A DNA stretch of 6,585 nt from Rubrobacter sp. (GTDB lineage: Bacteria > Actinomycetota > Rubrobacteria > Rubrobacterales > Rubrobacteraceae): assembly GCA_016781775.1 (NCBI GenBank), contig JADDPR010000039.1:1-6585 (forward strand), written 5' to 3'. The notes under the pieces are model-generated. The model was not told the origin of the DNA and made no database searches. It saw only the letters and a program-made list of their open reading frames with translations. The position numbers and the translations under genes are program-made. This document shows, in pieces, positions 1 through 5,601 of this stretch; position 1 is the first letter of the stretch; each line of letters starts with the position of its first letter.

Positions 1-126
1 CGAACCGAAGCGGTCAGGGTAGCCGTCCGCCGCGGCCTCATTCGGCTTCAGGCCTAGAAACCCGTACCCCCGTACAGGGAAGAGACCGTCCTTCCGCACG
101 ATGCCCTGGATCTCCCCCCGATCCAT
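1..126 (-). CDS. Possible partial leftward gene, start only, product unknown
   Basis: On the minus strand an ATG at 126-124 opens 42 codons that run to the window edge without a stop. An in-frame TGA lies two codons upstream of this ATG, so translation must begin here or later, for example at the GTG at 99-97 (residue 10), which has a GGGGGGAG stretch 12 bases upstream. Third codon positions are mostly G or C, as in the neighbouring genes. The start reads MDRGEIQGIVRKDG and continues through a GYGFLGLKP segment rich in Gly, Asp and aromatic residues. I do not recognise the family. The GYGFL piece is faintly like an OB or cold-shock strand, but that is not a call. The ATG has no properly spaced ribosome binding site. 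If real, the gene diverges from the SDR gene with only 34 bp between the starts. Confidence 0.35.
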   Translation of the reverse strand, partial: MDRGEIQGIVRKDGLFPVRGYGFLGLKPNEAAADGYPDRFGS

Positions 127-145
127 CCTTCAGGCATAAGCCACG

Positions 146-152
146 GAAGGAG
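146..152 (+). promoter_or_regulatory. Ribosome binding site of the SDR gene
   Basis: GAAGGAG lies 8 bases before the ATG at 161 and is a near-perfect Shine-Dalgarno sequence. It fixes the SDR start. I found no convincing -35/-10 pair in the short space upstream. Confidence 0.7.
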
Positions 153-160
153 ATCTCAAA

Positions 161-871
161 ATGATCGGACAGGAACCTCGCACGGCACTGATTACCGGCG
201 CCTCCCGCGGGCTCGGGCTCGCTCTCGCCCGCGCCCTCGCGAGGGACGGTTGGACCCTGATCGTGGACGCCCGCGGCGGAGAAGCCCTCGAGGACGCCCG
301 CGCCGAGCTTTCGAAGTCGACCGACGTCACCGCCATACCCGGCGACGTGGTCGACGAGGAGCACCGCAAGGCGCTGGCGGACGCCGCGAAGGCTGCGGGC
401 GGCCTCGACGTCCTGGTCAACAACGCGAGCATCCTCGGCCCCAGCCCGCAACCGGAGCTGCTCGAATACCCGCTCGACGTACTCGCCAGGATCTACGCTA
501 CCAACGCGTTAGCGCCGCTCGCCCTGATACAGGCCGTCGGGGACGGGCTTAAGCCCGGCGCCCGCATCGTCAACGTGACCAGCGACGCCGCCGTGCAGCC
601 CTACCCGGGTTGGGGAGGGTACGGGTCGAGCAAGGCCGCCCTCGAACAGCTCTCGGCGATACTCGCCGCGGAGAACCCGGAGCTGCGCGTCTACCGGATA
701 GACCCCGGCGACATGCGGACGCAGATGCACCAGGAAGCCTTCCCCGACGAGGACATAAGCGACCGCCCGCTGCCCGAGGAGAGCGTGCCGGGCCTGGTCG
801 AGCTGCTGACGGGCGACCTGCCGAGCGGTCGCTACGAAGCACGCTCCCTCACCCACGCAAGCAAAGGATGA
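161..871 (+). CDS. SDR family NAD(P)-dependent oxidoreductase
   Basis: This is a complete 236-residue classical short-chain dehydrogenase/reductase, a cytosolic enzyme that oxidises or reduces a carbonyl or alcohol using NAD(P). The cofactor motif TGASRGLG is at residues 12-19. DAR at 36-38 ends strand beta-2, and its Arg favours NADP(H). The family NNAG motif reads NNAS at 87-90. The catalytic set is N115, S141, Y154 and K158 (YGSSK), followed by the PGDMRT segment at 182-187, so every core residue is present. The start is set by the GAAGGAG site 8 bases upstream. Length is normal for the family, with a short C-terminal substrate loop. The gene ends 6 bp before the QueA-like gene on the same strand, so the two are probably co-transcribed. 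The substrate cannot be deduced. The link to QueA hints at a modified nucleoside or other small carbonyl, which is inference only. Confidence 0.93.
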   Translation: MIGQEPRTALITGASRGLGLALARALARDGWTLIVDARGGEALEDARAELSKSTDVTAIPGDVVDEEHRKALADAAKAAGGLDVLVNNASILGPSPQPELLEYPLDVLARIYATNALAPLALIQAVGDGLKPGARIVNVTSDAAVQPYPGWGGYGSSKAALEQLSAILAAENPELRVYRIDPGDMRTQMHQEAFPDEDISDRPLPEESVPGLVELLTGDLPSGRYEARSLTHASKG

Positions 872-877
872 TCGATA

Positions 878-1963
878 GTGACGCTCCAACCCCTCTTGGG
901 ACACGGCATGCGGAACCCCCTGGAGCTCGCACCGCTCGAGTTCGAGCTCCCGCCGGAGCTGGAGGCGGGCGAGCCGCCGGAGGCCCGCGGCCTCTCCCGC
1001 GACGAAGTACGCCTGATGGTTTCTTACACGGGAGATGATCGGGTGATCCACGCCCGGTTTCGGGACCTCCCGGACTTCCTCCAGGCCGGAGACTTGCTGG
1101 TCATCAACACCAGCGGCACGATGAAGGCGGCCGTGGAGGCCGAGCGCGAGGACGGTACGGCGCTCGAGCTGCACCTCTCGACCCGCCTGCCGGCGGACCT
1201 GTGGACCGTCGAGCTTCGCCTGCCCGCCGGGAGCGCCACCGAACCCTTCCGCCGCGCGGCGCCCGGGGAGACCTTACGCCTGCCGGACGGAGGCGCGGCT
1301 ACCCTGCACAGGCCCTACCGTGACGATAGCTCCCGGCTCTGGATCTCGACCCTGAACCTGCCCCAACCGCTCGATGGGTACCTCGACCGGCACGGCTTCC
1401 CGATCCGCTACGGATACGTGCGGGAGACCTGGCCCGCAAGCTGCTACCAGACGGTCTACGCCACCGAGACGGGCAGCGCCGAGATGCCCTCCGCAGGACG
1501 GGCCTTCACGCCGGAACTGATAACGCGCCTCGTGGCCCGCGGCGTGGGGGTAGCCCCCCTGATCCTGCACACCGGCGTCGGCAGCCTCGAAAACCACGAG
1601 CCGCCCTACGAGGAGTTCTACCGGGTACCGCCCACGACGGCGCGCTCGATAAACGTCGCGCACGCGCACGGCAGAAGGGTCGTGGCGGTCGGCACCACGG
1701 CCGTGCGGGCGCTCGAAACCGTAACCGACCCCGACGGCACCGTGCACCCCGGCGAGGGATGGACGGGCCTGATCGTAACCCCGCGTCGTGGAATCCGATC
1801 GGTCGACGCGATGCTTACCGGGCTGCACGAGCCGCGCTCCAGCCACCTCGCGATGCTGGAGGCGCTCGCCGAGCGCGAACACCTCGAGCTCGCCTACACG
1901 GAAGCCCTGCGCGAGGAGTACCTCTGGCACGAGTTCGGCGATCTGCACTTGATCCTGCCCTGA
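878..1963 (+). CDS. Divergent QueA-like protein (SAM:tRNA ribosyltransferase-isomerase family)
   Basis: 361 residues spanning the QueA family. True QueA transfers and isomerises the ribosyl of S-adenosylmethionine onto preQ1 in tRNA to give epoxyqueuosine. Family landmarks seen here are FRDLPDFLQAGDLLV (61-75), QTVYATETGS (191-200), VGTTAVRALE (271-280), GWTGLIVTP (295-303), VDAMLTGLHEP (309-319) and EFGDLHLIL (352-360). Several otherwise stable stretches differ from QueA as I remember it: NDTRVIPAR is NTSGTMKAA (77-85), PTAGLHFT is PSAGRAFT (204-211), and the early RxxSRLLV block is GLSRDEVRLMV (38-48). This is therefore an actinobacterial QueA-like branch whose substrate may not be tRNA-bound preQ1. 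The start is GTG at 878, with AAAGGA at 863-868. An in-frame ATG at 908 (residue 11) is the alternative and has a weaker site. The gene follows the SDR gene by 6 bp, and its TGA overlaps the next ATG as TGATG. Confidence 0.88.
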   Translation: MTLQPLLGHGMRNPLELAPLEFELPPELEAGEPPEARGLSRDEVRLMVSYTGDDRVIHARFRDLPDFLQAGDLLVINTSGTMKAAVEAEREDGTALELHLSTRLPADLWTVELRLPAGSATEPFRRAAPGETLRLPDGGAATLHRPYRDDSSRLWISTLNLPQPLDGYLDRHGFPIRYGYVRETWPASCYQTVYATETGSAEMPSAGRAFTPELITRLVARGVGVAPLILHTGVGSLENHEPPYEEFYRVPPTTARSINVAHAHGRRVVAVGTTAVRALETVTDPDGTVHPGEGWTGLIVTPRRGIRSVDAMLTGLHEPRSSHLAMLEALAEREHLELAYTEALREEYLWHEFGDLHLILP

Positions 1964-2230
1964 TGAAGCCCGCATCGTTCGAATCCGGCCGAAAGCGGAA
2001 ATGGGTGAGGTACGAGCCGCTGGGCCGCCCGGGGCCGCGGGTCTCCGAGCTCTGCCTCGGAGCCAGAATCCCCGACGTCGCCGAGGCGGGGGGCAACTTC
2101 GTCGACACCGCCAACCGCTACGCGGGCGCCCATGGCCCGAGCGCTGGGCCTGCCGGCAACGACGTGGGCTATGTCCAGGCCAGGGCCGCCGCGAAGCGCC
2201 GGGCCGCGAGCCGGGGGAGGAGGACGAAGC
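1963..2230 (+). pseudogene. Aldo/keto reductase remnant, internally deleted and truncated
   Basis: An open frame begins with an ATG that overlaps the QueA-like stop (TGATG). From about 2005 it reads like the N-terminus of an aldo/keto reductase: VRYEPLGRPGPRVSELCLG resembles the common opening xRYRxLGRTGLxVSExCLG, and a few codons later AEAGGNFVDTANRYAG matches the conserved EAGGNFIDTAxxY segment that carries the catalytic Asp. The 20-25 residues that normally separate these blocks are reduced to about six. After NRYAG the frame becomes Ala/Arg/Gly-rich with no resemblance to the family, and the rest of the roughly 320-residue barrel, including the Tyr and Lys of the active site, is absent. 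No function is expected. The frame stays open into the PPOX gene, so a stub-PPOX fusion could in principle be translated. The original start was probably the GTG at 2005. Confidence 0.7.
2216..2224 (+). promoter_or_regulatory. Strong ribosome binding site before the 24-codon ORF
   Basis: GGAGGAGGA ends 6 bases before the ATG at 2231. It is the best Shine-Dalgarno sequence on this strand in the 2000-2300 region, whereas the PPOX ATG at 2302 has none of its own. Confidence 0.5.
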
Positions 2231-2305
2231 ATGAACGCGTTCCAGGAAGCGCACATCGAAGACCGAAGTGTCAATGCACCACGTTGCCTTACGCGACGAC
2301 CATGA
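2231..2305 (+). CDS. 24-residue ORF overlapping the PPOX start (leader peptide or relic)
   Basis: The ORF encodes MNAFQEAHIEDRSVNAPRCL plus TRRP and then TGA. It has a strong, well-spaced ribosome binding site (2216-2224). Its stop overlaps the PPOX start as ATGA (2302-2305), the classic arrangement for translational coupling. The peptide has no signal sequence, membrane segment or run of one amino acid that would suggest attenuation, and I recognise no family. Two readings are open. It may be a short upstream ORF that delivers ribosomes to the PPOX start, or it may be the surviving head of a deleted gene, given the decayed reductase just upstream. The Shine-Dalgarno sequence and overlap are seen directly; coupling is inferred. 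Confidence 0.4.
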   Translation: MNAFQEAHIEDRSVNAPRCLTRRP

Positions 2306-2751
2306 CCCAAGATCGGAGGTTCCCGACCGTGCCCTTCACCGAAGCCGAACGCGATTACCTGACTACGCAGCCCCTGGGGCGACTCGCTACCGTGACGCCC
2401 GATGGTGCTCCGCAGAACACCCCCGTCTCCTTCCGCCACAACATCGAGGCTGGCACCATCGACATCGGCGGGTTGAAGATGGGCGCTAGCAGGAAGTTTC
2501 GCAACGTCCAAGCCGACGGTCGAGTCTCCTTCATCGTGGACGATATCGCCTCGCTCGACCCGTGGCGCGCCCGGGGCATCGAGATCCGTGGCCAAGCGGA
2601 GGCGCTTGTGGACCAGGTCCCACACGTACCTTCTCTCAGCAACGAGATCATACGCATCCACCCGCGGCGCATCATCTCCTGGGGGATAGACCCCGCAACC
2701 GAAGGCATGCACAAGCGCAACGTCGAGCCGGACGGGAGGGTCAGGTCATGA
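2302..2751 (+). CDS. PPOX class F420-dependent oxidoreductase
   Basis: 149 residues of the pyridoxamine 5'-phosphate oxidase-like split-barrel family, in the actinobacterial group that binds the deazaflavin F420 and reduces or oxidises small substrates in the cytosol, usually as a dimer. Visible blocks are FTEAERDYL (12-20), QPLGRLATVTPDGAPQNTPV (23-42), SRKFRNVQADGRVSFIVDD (63-81), DPWRARGIEIRGQAEAL (86-102) and IRIHPRRIISWGID (117-130). Their order and spacing match intact family members of about 130-150 residues. I chose ATG 2302 because the conserved fold starts about 12 residues later and because it forms ATGA with the preceding short ORF. There is no Shine-Dalgarno sequence of its own, so translation probably depends on coupling. 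The same frame is open back to 1963, so an N-terminally extended form with the AKR stub is possible but unlikely. The substrate is unknown. Confidence 0.88.
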   Translation: MTQDRRFPTVPFTEAERDYLTTQPLGRLATVTPDGAPQNTPVSFRHNIEAGTIDIGGLKMGASRKFRNVQADGRVSFIVDDIASLDPWRARGIEIRGQAEALVDQVPHVPSLSNEIIRIHPRRIISWGIDPATEGMHKRNVEPDGRVRS

Positions 2752-2832
2752 CCACGGTGGTCGCGTCTCGGCCCACGATCGGTGCAGCGTCCCCTCGCCA
2801 ACGGCTCCTTACGCCAGAGAAAGGAAGTAGCC

Positions 2833-2983
2833 GCGGCAACCGTGGTCTTCTTCGAAGAGTAAGGCGGTCCGGAGGTCCTCCACCCCATCGAGGTCCCCGG
2901 GCCCGGTCAGGCATGCACCCGGGTTAGGGCCGCGGGGGTGCAGCCGTTCGACTGCCTCCGCTTGATCCTTCGAGGTAGGCCGC
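2833..2983 (+). pseudogene. N-terminal remnant of a quinone oxidoreductase-like MDR gene
   Basis: In one frame this stretch reads AATVVFFEE, then TAA (2860-2862), then GGPEVLHPIEVPGPGQ and on through TRVRAAGVQPFDCLRL. Medium-chain dehydrogenase/reductases of the quinone oxidoreductase type begin with the same order: VVFEEYGGPEVL, then EVPxPxPGxGQVRVRV, then AAGVNPFDxxxR. The TAA sits where the family usually has Tyr, so TAC or TAT to TAA is the simplest explanation. The fragment covers only about 50 residues of the GroES-like domain. The linker after VPGP is a little shorter than usual, and the NAD(P)-binding half is absent. No ribosome binding site or intact start is evident. This explains most of the 326-bp gap between the PPOX and HAD genes; from about 2984 to 3060 I see nothing further. 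Confidence 0.6.
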
Positions 2984-3063
2984 GCTGCGGTGGGGCGTGG
3001 GTCATCGAGCCTGGTTCCCGGGTATAGAGGAGGCGAAGAGTTTGTAGAACATTCGAGAAGATC

Positions 3064-3068
3064 GGAGG
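3064..3068 (+). promoter_or_regulatory. Ribosome binding site fixing the HAD start
   Basis: GGAGG lies 9 bases before GTG 3078. It supports GTG 3078 as the native start, in the frame that carries the nucleophile motif. The downstream frame's own earlier starts, near 2990, have no comparable site and encode nothing family-like. Confidence 0.65.
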
Positions 3069-3077
3069 CTACGCTTC

Positions 3078-3754
3078 GTGGCACGAGTGTGCGTGTTCGA
3101 CGTGAACGAGACTATGCTGGACATGGGGCGTTGGATCCCCACTTCGAGCGGGTCTTCGGCGACGCCTCGGCGAGGCCGGCGTGGTTCGACCGGTTCCTCC
3201 AACTCTGGCTCACCGAGATGGTGACCGGCTCCTACCAACCCTTCGGGCAGATCGCCGGGCTCGCCCTCCAGATGCTGGCCGGGGAGAGGGGCGTGGAGCT
3301 CTCCGACGACGACAGGCAGGCCATCGTCGGTGGCATCGCCGAGCTGCCGCCGCACCCGGAGGTCGAGGAGGGTCTGAACACCCTGCGCGACGCCGGTTTC
3401 CGGCTCGCCACCCTGACCAACTCGGCCGCACGGGTCGGCGATGCGCAGATAGACAATTCCGGTCTGCACGAGTACTTCGAGCAGACCCTCTCCGCGGACA
3501 CCGTAGGACGCTTGAAGCCGGCCCCCGAGCCGTACCGAATGGCCGCGGAGAGCCTCGGCGTGGAGGTGGGCGAGATCCGGCTCGTCGCGGCCCACGGCTG
3601 GGACGTCGTCGGCGCCATGAGGGCCGGATGCGCCGCCGCCTTCGTGGCTCGGCCCGGCAAGGCGCTCTTCCCGATCGCGCCGCCGCCGGACGTCGTCGGC
3701 GCGGACCTGCGCGAGGTGGCGGACGGGATCATCGCCGCCGAGGGAGGGGGGTAG
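3078..3754 (+). pseudogene. Haloacid dehalogenase type II (HAD family), frameshifted near its N-terminus
   Basis: From GTG 3078 the frame reads VARVCVFDVNETMLDMG, containing HAD motif I with nucleophile D8 and T12. The rest of the protein (ALDPHFERVFGD onward) lies in another frame starting at 3128. Adding one G to the GGGG run at 3125-3128 joins them into a normal 225-residue protein. As written, translation from 3078 stops at 3224 after 48 residues. In the restored product, R39 (WFDRF), S116 (LTNS), K147 (GRLKPAPEPY), Y153 and D176 (GWDVVGA) correspond to L-2-haloacid dehalogenase residues R41, S118, K151, Y157 and D180. The enzyme's S175 and N177 are A171 and H173 here. Family reaction: hydrolysis of L-2-haloacids to D-2-hydroxyacids through an aspartyl ester. 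The stop is 4 bp before the hydrolase TTG. This is either a sequencing error in the G run or a genuine disruption. Confidence 0.85.
3743..3751 (+). promoter_or_regulatory. Ribosome binding site of the alpha/beta hydrolase, inside the HAD coding end
   Basis: GGAGGGGGG lies 7 bases before TTG 3759 and overlaps the last codons of the HAD gene. The arrangement implies that the two genes are translated from one message. Confidence 0.55.
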
Positions 3755-3758
3755 ACCG

Positions 3759-4577
3759 TTGGATACCCGTTTCGCCGAGGCCGGGGGCGTCAGGATGCGC
3801 TGGGAGGAGGCAGGCGAGGGGACGCCCGTCGTCTTCGTGCACGGCATCCCGACGAGCCCACGCCTCTGGCGGCACGTCGTCCCCAAGGTCGGAGGCGCCC
3901 GGTCGATGGCCTGGGAGATGGTGGGCTACGGGGCCTCGATCCCCGAGGGTCGGGACCGGGACATCTCCGTCGCGAGGCAGGCGGGGTACCTGGCCGACTG
4001 GATGCGCGAGGTTGGGCTCGGGGACGGGGCCGTCGTCGTCGGGCACGACCTCGGTGGGGGCGTGGCGCAGATTCTGACCGTACGCAACCCCGAGCTCGTC
4101 CGGGGCCTCGTCCTGACGAACTGCATAAGCTACGACTCCTGGCCCGTTGCGCCGGTCAGGGCCATAAGGGCGGCGGGCCCCTTGCTCGGGCGGATGCCGC
4201 TCTCGGCCTTCCGGCGCTTCTACGCCGCGTTCCTCCGGGGCGGCCACGACGACCGGGGGCGCTGGAGAGAATCCGTCTCCGAGCACCTGCCGTTCTACGA
4301 GGGCGCGGGGGGCGCGGAAGCACTCGTCAGGCAGGCCCGCTCCCTCGACGTCCGGGACACTCTGGACGTTTCCGACGAGATACCGCGCCTCGGCGTGCCG
4401 GCGCGCCTCGTCTGGGGGGCGGCGGACAGGTTCCTGCATATAGGCTACGGTTACCGGCTCGCCTACGAGCTCGGGGGCTCCATACAGCGGATCGAGGGCG
4501 GGATGCACTTCGTCCCCGAGGATCACCCCGACGAGATCGCGACGGCCGTCAACGGGCTCCTGGAAGAAGCTGGGTAG
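3759..4577 (+). CDS. Alpha/beta hydrolase with Asp nucleophile (haloalkane dehalogenase/epoxide hydrolase-like)
   Basis: 272 residues, complete alpha/beta-hydrolase fold. The oxyanion-hole segment VFVHGIPTSPRLWR is at 25-38. The nucleophile elbow GHDLGGG (95-101) places Asp97 as the attacking residue. VWGAADRF (218-225) supplies the acid D223, and GGMHFVPEDHPDEI (247-260) supplies the catalytic base H250. A helical cap lies between about 125 and 205. An Asp nucleophile is typical of haloalkane dehalogenases, fluoroacetate dehalogenases and epoxide hydrolases, and excludes ordinary esterases. However, Ile30 follows HG where haloalkane dehalogenases usually have Asn or Glu, and Leu98 follows the nucleophile where they usually have Trp, so the usual halide-binding pair is missing. 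The substrate therefore remains open. The start is TTG 3759, with GGAGGGGGG 7 bases upstream; no better in-frame start precedes the fold. It is coupled to the HAD gene 4 bp upstream. Confidence 0.88.
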   Translation: MDTRFAEAGGVRMRWEEAGEGTPVVFVHGIPTSPRLWRHVVPKVGGARSMAWEMVGYGASIPEGRDRDISVARQAGYLADWMREVGLGDGAVVVGHDLGGGVAQILTVRNPELVRGLVLTNCISYDSWPVAPVRAIRAAGPLLGRMPLSAFRRFYAAFLRGGHDDRGRWRESVSEHLPFYEGAGGAEALVRQARSLDVRDTLDVSDEIPRLGVPARLVWGAADRFLHIGYGYRLAYELGGSIQRIEGGMHFVPEDHPDEIATAVNGLLEEAG

Positions 4578-4838
4578 GCTGCGTCCGGAGGTCCTCGAAC
4601 GACGGAGCCCGACCGAGCAACGAATCAGCAGAAGAGCAAGTTTTGGGGCAGGCAGACGACGGGCGCAGGGTCGAGGAGATGACCAGGGTAGTCTTGAGAC
4701 CGCTGGCGAGCCCGCTGCCCATGGCGTTCTTCGCGTTCGGGGTAGGGCCGGTCCTGCAGAGCGCGTTTCAGTTCGGTGTGGTTCCCCAGGAGGAGGGCCG
4801 ACACCTCGCCCTCCCCTACGGCGCCTTCGTGTTCCCGC
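4578..4838. other. Gap without an intact gene, between convergent units
   Basis: The rightward hydrolase ends at 4577 and leftward material begins at 4839. No intact gene fits here. On the minus strand one frame contains SGLASGLKTTLVISSTL, loosely like the PPAGATTLIVSLG segment near the end of HPP proteins, so this may be the eroded tail of the neighbouring HPP pseudogene. Another minus frame reads GEGEVSALLLGNHTELKRAL, which I cannot place. I see no hairpin plus T-run terminator for either strand. Confidence 0.35.
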
Positions 4839-5119
4839 TTAAAGGCCGAAGAGGACGAGGAACAGGAAGCCGACCGCGACCGCGACGAGGTGCCCGAGGA
4901 CGGCGTTGCGGGGGCTCGCCTGCTCGGTCAAGGGTTGCCGGAAGAAGGTGAACCGTGGGCGAGAGGCTCGGGAACAGCACCGGCTGCTTCGAGAAGTAGG
5001 CGACGAGACCGACGCTAAAGACGGCCAAAAATCCGCAAAAGAGCATGTAGAGGGACTCTCCTCGCGCCGTAGCGGTCGAGGAGAATCCGGTGCAGATCAG
5101 TGCTGTGAGGACTGGCCAT
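4839..5119 (-). pseudogene. HPP family membrane protein, frameshifted and truncated
   Basis: Read leftward, three frames carry successive parts of one protein. The first begins at ATG 5119 (MASPHSTDLHRILLDRYGAR). The second, from about 5055 to 4950, contains LYMLFCGFLAVFSVGLVAYF, a first membrane helix, then KQPVLFPSLSPTV. The third, from about 4950 to the TAA at 4841-4839, reads FFRQPLTEQASPRNAV and then GHLVAVAVGFLFLVLFGL, a second membrane helix. This order, with FPSLGPTA, then QPLxxQASPRNxxxGH, is diagnostic of HPP-family integral membrane proteins, some of which are linked to nitrite transport. A two-base loss near GTTCAC (4948-4953) would explain the second frame change. The first change lies near 5050-5075. 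After the TAA the remaining helices are lost or unrecognisable. It points the same way as the DehI-family gene upstream of it. No function is expected. Confidence 0.72.
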
Positions 5120-5169
5120 GATCTTGGGCCTCCCAACTAGGGTACTTCACGCCGGTCTACCTCGCTCCC

Positions 5170-5565
5170 TCACCGCTCGGACGACGGGGCGGCACAGAGG
5201 TACACCGAACGCCCGGCCAATGAGCCAGCGACCATCGCGAGGATCATGACGCCATGGGTGCGGGTGACCATCTTTCGGGGCATCCGCGAGAGCACGAAGC
5301 TCGCGATAAAGGTCGTCGCGCCCGCGGCGAGGGTAAGACGACCTCGAGAGCGACACCGCCCACTCCTCCCCAGTCCCTGCTCGGATGTTCCGCGAGTCCT
5401 CGCTCTTACCCTTCCCGAGCCGCCCCGCCGCCGGAGTAGCGACAGAGTCCCGAACGCCGCGTTCACGTCGATCGCCTCTGAACGGGCGAGGTCCACCCCG
5501 AGGACGGCCTCGTCGCCCCCGGCCTGAGCGTCCCCGCCGGTTTGCCCGGACGCGGCGGTGAGCAA
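5170..5565 (-). pseudogene. Degenerate leftward reading frame with two hydrophobic segments, unidentified
   Basis: A frame from TTG 5565 to the TGA at 5172-5170 encodes 131 residues. The N-terminal third (GDEAVLGVDLARSEAIDVNA and onward to TLSLLRRR) and the C-terminal part (LTLAAGATTFIASFVL, then GVMILAMVAGSLAGRSVYL) look protein-like, the latter as two short membrane helices. The middle is Arg/Gly/Ser-rich and looks out of frame. There an overlapping minus frame gives AGTGEEWAVSL, which would join more naturally to the hydrophobic part. This pattern suggests one or two frameshifts in an ancestral membrane protein gene, but I do not recognise the family. No good ribosome binding site precedes the TTG. 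The alternative is that nothing is coded here and the open frames result from high GC. Confidence 0.3.
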
Positions 5566-5601
5566 AGAGCAAGCGTTTGGTGCCCTCGGGGCTCCTGCGG
5601 A

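Noticed and set aside
2001..2234. 77-codon ORF ending ATGA on the short ORF at 2231
   Set aside because: Arg/Pro/Gly-rich shadow of the frame that carries the AKR homology; it has no family-like segment.
1274..2254. 326-codon ORF on the minus strand opposite the QueA-like gene
   Set aside because: Low-complexity composition typical of the antisense of a GC-rich gene; the plus strand has clear family motifs.
3021..3030. GGTATAGAGG as a -10 element for the HAD operon
   Set aside because: No matching -35 element at proper spacing, and a single TATAG is too weak to call a promoter.
2990..3127. Upstream extension of the HAD second frame as a native N-terminus
   Set aside because: It lacks a ribosome binding site and motif I, while the frame from GTG 3078 has both.
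2867..4596. Exact 14-base direct repeat GTCCGGAGGTCCTC at 2867-2880 and 4583-4596, flanking the HAD and hydrolase genes
   Set aside because: The first copy lies in the MDR remnant and encodes its PEVL motif. The match does not extend further, and such repeats are not surprising in high-GC sequence, so I do not read it as a mobile-element boundary.
4643..5018. Rightward ORFs over 4643-5018
   Set aside because: Arg/Gly-rich, no family pattern, and antisense to the HPP remnant, which explains the sequence better.
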